From Gammaproteobacteria bacterium (GTDB lineage Bacteria; Pseudomonadota; Gammaproteobacteria; Steroidobacterales; Foliamicaceae), in assembly GCA_009845905.1 (NCBI GenBank), contig VXYS01000004.1, positions 826,135-890,134 of the forward strand: DNA of 64,000 bases, given 5' to 3'. Below the pieces are notes generated by a model. It made no database searches. It was not told where the DNA came from and worked only from the letters and a program-made list of their open reading frames with translations. Position 1 is the first letter of the stretch; each line of letters starts with the position of its first letter. Position numbers and translations under genes: made by a program. Of this stretch, positions 61,112 through 64,000 are shown in pieces.

Positions 61112-64000
61112 TCAGCCGATGGCCGGGCGCACCATGGGCGGCGGGGAACCGGCAAGGCCGGCGAGTTCGGGGCGCCAGCCACGATATACGGCTTGCGCAG
61201 CAGCAAGAAACTCGCCGTCGTCGCGGCGCCAGGTTTGGCTGCGTCCGTGGCGCACGAGCAGGTAATCCGCGTCGTGGGTGCGATAGACGCCCCCGCCGCA
61301 AGCGTGCACGTCTTCCGCGAGCGCCGCGTCGACGTGCCGGGGCACGTCGCGCCAGCCCCCGGCGCGTTGCAGGTCGGTGCGGGCAATGAGCATCGTGCCA
61401 CCCGTGATGGAACCGGACCAGACCTCGGGCGGAACCTCGCGTACGCGCACGGTGCACTCGGCGTGGGCCAGATAGACCGTGGCGGGGAACTTGCCAACGA
61501 GCGCGGCGCCGGAGTACTCGCGCGCGAGCACCAGGTCCCAGAGATGCTCAGAGCCGTAGAGGTCGTCGTCATCCATCTTGGCCAGCAGGGGGCCGGAGGC
61601 GGCCGCGCTCGCCCGGGCGAGCACCGCGCCCAGCGTGTATTCGCTGTCCAGGCGCAGGACCTGCACCGGGCGCGCAAACGGCGCCAGCGCCGCGTTCACG
61701 GATTCGGCCGCGAACCCCGTTCCGTGCAGCGCGAGCACGAGCTCGAGGTTCGGCCAGGTCTGGCGGGCAACGTTTGCAACGGCGTGGGCGAGACACGGCG
61801 GCCGCCGCGTGGCGAGCAGGACGGACACGAGCGGCAACGGCGGCGGCCGGGCGCCCGCCGCCTCGCATACCTGGCGGGCGCGTGCGGCAACGGAGTGGCC
61901 GCGCAACGCCTCGCGCCGCTGGGCGATGCTGAGCGCCTCACGCTCCGCGACGCCCGCATTGCGACTGTCGGCGGTCAAGAGCCGGAACAGCGATTCGCCC
62001 AGCAGCGGCTCCATCGCCCGGTGGGCGTCGGCAAGGCGCACCGGCAGCCCGAGGGCGGCGATGCGCGCAAGCGTTCCCGCCCGCGCGATGGCGCCGGCGT
62101 GGTATGCGGCCGTGTCTTCCAGGCGATGCGCGTGCAGCAACGCCCGGCGGTCGCCGGGCGCGACGGACCGGCGCGCGCACGCGCCGGTCGGCAGACGGGC
62201 GTGCGGCCCGAGCGAGACCGCGCGGTTCTCCACGTGGCGCACCCAGCCGACCGGATTGTTAAGCGCGGGGTCGAAGGCCGGGACCGCGAGCGCGGGCGCC
62301 CGGCTGAGCAGCGCGCGCGGTGCGCGCACCCCGGCGGCCGCAGCCGCCGTGTCGGCAAGGACGGCGTCAGGACGCCGTGTTCGCGCCTCGTGCCGGACAC
62401 GGGTCGATGCCGCGAACACGGCGCGGGAACGGGGCCCGAGGACGGCCAGATCGATGCCGAGCGGTGGATCGGGGGTGGCGGCCGTGCGTGATTTGCTGCG
62501 GCCAGGGGGCACGACGTGCGCGGGGGAAGCGGACCTCTCAAAACCCTGGCGCACCCGCCACCGTACGCCCACGGCAAGCCACCGCAGGAACCGCCACGCG
62601 GTACGGAGCCCCCGGACATGGCGCGCTTCGGCCGCAACGCGCGACAGGACAGCGCGCGCGCCTTGGGCGGCAGCGGACCGCGGGCCCGCTGGGCGACCGC
62701 GGGCGGCGGTCGTGGGCGCGGTCACCCGGCGGCGGACGGGGCGAAGCACGCGGGCCGGCAAGACGCGGGTATCGCCGAAGTCGGCCGCCTGGCCGCCGCT
62801 ACGGCGAGCGCGGCGCAGCGCCCAGGTGCGGGTGATCGTGATCCGCTGACCGCTGCCGTCGAGGCCCGCGCTGGCAGTGACGGCATCGCCCAGGGCTGAT
62901 TCGAGCCGGGCCAGCGCCTCGGGAGCGACGGTGGCGGCTGCGGGCAGGACCGCGTGCAGGGGCGATGCAGGGAACACGTCGAGCGCCGAGGCGCCTGTAG
63001 CCACAGACAGGCGCGGTTCGTGCCTGTACCGCCGGCGCAGCCGGTTCCGGTCGGCGTCTCGGCCCGGGGCCAGGTCGATGCACACGGCCAGGTCGCCGCC
63101 GGGGTTGGCCAGCAGCGCTTGTACGCTGTCGGAAATGCGCTGGTAAGGTGCCGTTCCGGCCACGAGCGTGACGACGAGGCGCGGCACCGCGTAGCGGCGG
63201 GTGGCGCCGGCCGGCCGGAAGCCCGGCTCGGCGATGAGGTCGGCCAGCTTCCCCGCCTGCCCTTCCCTGTCGCGGCGCTTGGCCTGCCTCCCGTCGCGCC
63301 AGCGCCCCTGGTGCCAGGCGAAGGCCTCGCGCACCGGGATCAGCAGTCCGCCGGCGTTTTGCACACGGTAGGCGAACTCGGTGTCCTCCCCGCCGTAGCG
63401 GGTGAAGGACTCGTCGAACGCGCCCGCCTCCTCGAACAGCGCGCGGGAGATCGCGAAGTTGTTGCCGGTGACGGCCCGGAAAAGGTCAGTGTGCCGGGAG
63501 GTGAAATCGTCCGTGCGGGCCATGTGTCGCTCGATCCACGGCGGATCGGACGCCTTGCCGTCGAACAGCGTCCCAAGCGCGCCGCGATGGCCGCGCACGG
63601 CTTCCGGACGAAGGCCCTCGGGGGACACATAGGCGCAGAATCCCTGCGTGAGTGCGTCTCCGACGGCGTGGTGCCAGCGCGCGTGCGCGCGGATCAGTCC
63701 GGATTCGGCGATGACGTCGCCGTCCAGAAACACGAGGATGTCGTTCGAGGCGGCCTTCGCGCCCGTGTTGCGGGCGCGCGCGAGCCCGAACCCCCGGCGG
63801 GGCTGGCGCGCGACGCGCAGATCCAGCGACGTGGCGGGCGCCGTTACCGGCGGGTCGGAGCCGTCGTCGACGACCACGACCTCGAGCAGCTCGCCCGGCC
63901 AATCCTGGCGTTCGATCCCGGCCAGCGTGAGGGCGAGCGCGGCGGGCGCCCGGTAGGTGGGAATGATGACGCTGACGGGGCGGGCGGGTTCGAATTCGGC
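61112..64000 (-). CDS. two-domain family 2 glycosyltransferase, N-terminus beyond the window
   Basis: At least 962 residues, open at the right edge. The first GT2 domain begins in the last bases of the window (PVSVIIPTYRAP) and carries VVVVDDGSDPP, VFLDGDV and GEDTEFAYR. A second GT2-like domain at the C-terminus has PLVSVLLATRRPPCL, AKMDDDDLYG and GGTMLIARTDLQ. The region between them is Ala/Arg-rich, with long GC-rich linkers. It probably adds two different sugars to a glycan. It is the upstream member of the operon with the sulfotransferase at 60096. Confidence 0.88.
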   Translation of the reverse strand, partial: AEFEPARPVSVIIPTYRAPAALALTLAGIERQDWPGELLEVVVVDDGSDPPVTAPATSLDLRVARQPRRGFGLARARNTGAKAASNDILVFLDGDVIAESGLIRAHARWHHAVGDALTQGFCAYVSPEGLRPEAVRGHRGALGTLFDGKASDPPWIERHMARTDDFTSRHTDLFRAVTGNNFAISRALFEEAGAFDESFTRYGGEDTEFAYRVQNAGGLLIPVREAFAWHQGRWRDGRQAKRRDREGQAGKLADLIAEPGFRPAGATRRYAVPRLVVTLVAGTAPYQRISDSVQALLANPGGDLAVCIDLAPGRDADRNRLRRRYRHEPRLSVATGASALDVFPASPLHAVLPAAATVAPEALARLESALGDAVTASAGLDGSGQRITITRTWALRRARRSGGQAADFGDTRVLPARVLRPVRRRVTAPTTAARGRPAGPRSAAAQGARAVLSRVAAEARHVRGLRTAWRFLRWLAVGVRWRVRQGFERSASPAHVVPPGRSKSRTAATPDPPLGIDLAVLGPRSRAVFAASTRVRHEARTRRPDAVLADTAAAAAGVRAPRALLSRAPALAVPAFDPALNNPVGWVRHVENRAVSLGPHARLPTGACARRSVAPGDRRALLHAHRLEDTAAYHAGAIARAGTLARIAALGLPVRLADAHRAMEPLLGESLFRLLTADSRNAGVAEREALSIAQRREALRGHSVAARARQVCEAAGARPPPLPLVSVLLATRRPPCLAHAVANVARQTWPNLELVLALHGTGFAAESVNAALAPFARPVQVLRLDSEYTLGAVLARASAAASGPLLAKMDDDDLYGSEHLWDLVLAREYSGAALVGKFPATVYLAHAECTVRVREVPPEVWSGSITGGTMLIARTDLQRAGGWRDVPRHVDAALAEDVHACGGGVYRTHDADYLLVRHGRSQTWRRDDGEFLAAAQAVYRGWRPELAGLAGSPPPMVRPAIG

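Noticed and set aside
59833..61677. Long minus-strand frame overlapping the DxD transferase, sulfotransferase and GT2 genes
   Set aside because: Different frame from all three genes; low-complexity Arg/Pro/Ala translation.

Overview
The window reads as chromosomal DNA of a GC-rich gammaproteobacterium. The best evidence is the block 20554-26368, where ubiI-like, ubiH and pepP are divergent from a ZapB-like gene, zapA, fau (5-FCL) and rpiA. That gene order is typical of gammaproteobacteria. A TonB-dependent receptor and predicted lipoproteins fit a Gram-negative envelope. Species cannot be named from the sequence alone.

Layout. 1-4706: catabolic genes (sugar symporter fragment, flavin monooxygenase, alpha/beta hydrolase, HMG-CoA lyase, NYN nuclease-like protein). 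4796-10941: glutamate synthase gltBD. 11148-20403: phhB, ggt, trpS, three tandem exported Rossmann-fold paralogues, a PfkB kinase and a two-lobed Deg-type protease. 20554-30566: the ubi/pepP/zapA/fau/rpiA block, a TonB receptor and an aldehyde dehydrogenase. A dispersed palindromic repeat (consensus core GAGGGCGGGACGCCCTC) occurs at about eight places between 10400 and 30592, including in-frame insertions inside gltB and the ubiI-like gene.

31592-32056 is a tRNA cluster (Pro, Arg, His, Lys). Straight after tRNA-Lys the character changes to an accessory island (about 32.1-49.6 kb) rich in genome-conflict functions. It holds a DarG/DarT ADP-ribosylation toxin-antitoxin pair and a compact minus-strand operon combining an OGG-type DNA glycosylase, a small beta-rich protein, a PfkB kinase fused to a nucleoside 2-deoxyribosyltransferase, a QueC-like enzyme and a SagB-like nitroreductase. 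It also holds partition-type ParA and ribbon-helix-helix genes, a frameshifted PP2C phosphatase, and a Vsr / methyltransferase-like / MORC-type GHKL ATPase / Dcm restriction-type locus with decayed remnants beside it. The OGG/QueC operon is the best candidate for an undescribed system: its parts all act on nucleobases or nucleosides and partly match the accessory enzymes of type IV CBASS, but no CD-NTase or TGT gene is visible.

49668-64000 is a sulfur and glycan region: an exported sulfatase, APS kinase (cysC) and sulfate adenylyltransferase subunit 2 (cysD, with no cysN beside it), a LuxR-type regulator, four different sulfotransferases and at least two glycosyltransferases. Together they suggest synthesis of PAPS and sulfation of a surface polysaccharide, with the sulfatase acting on sulfated glycans.
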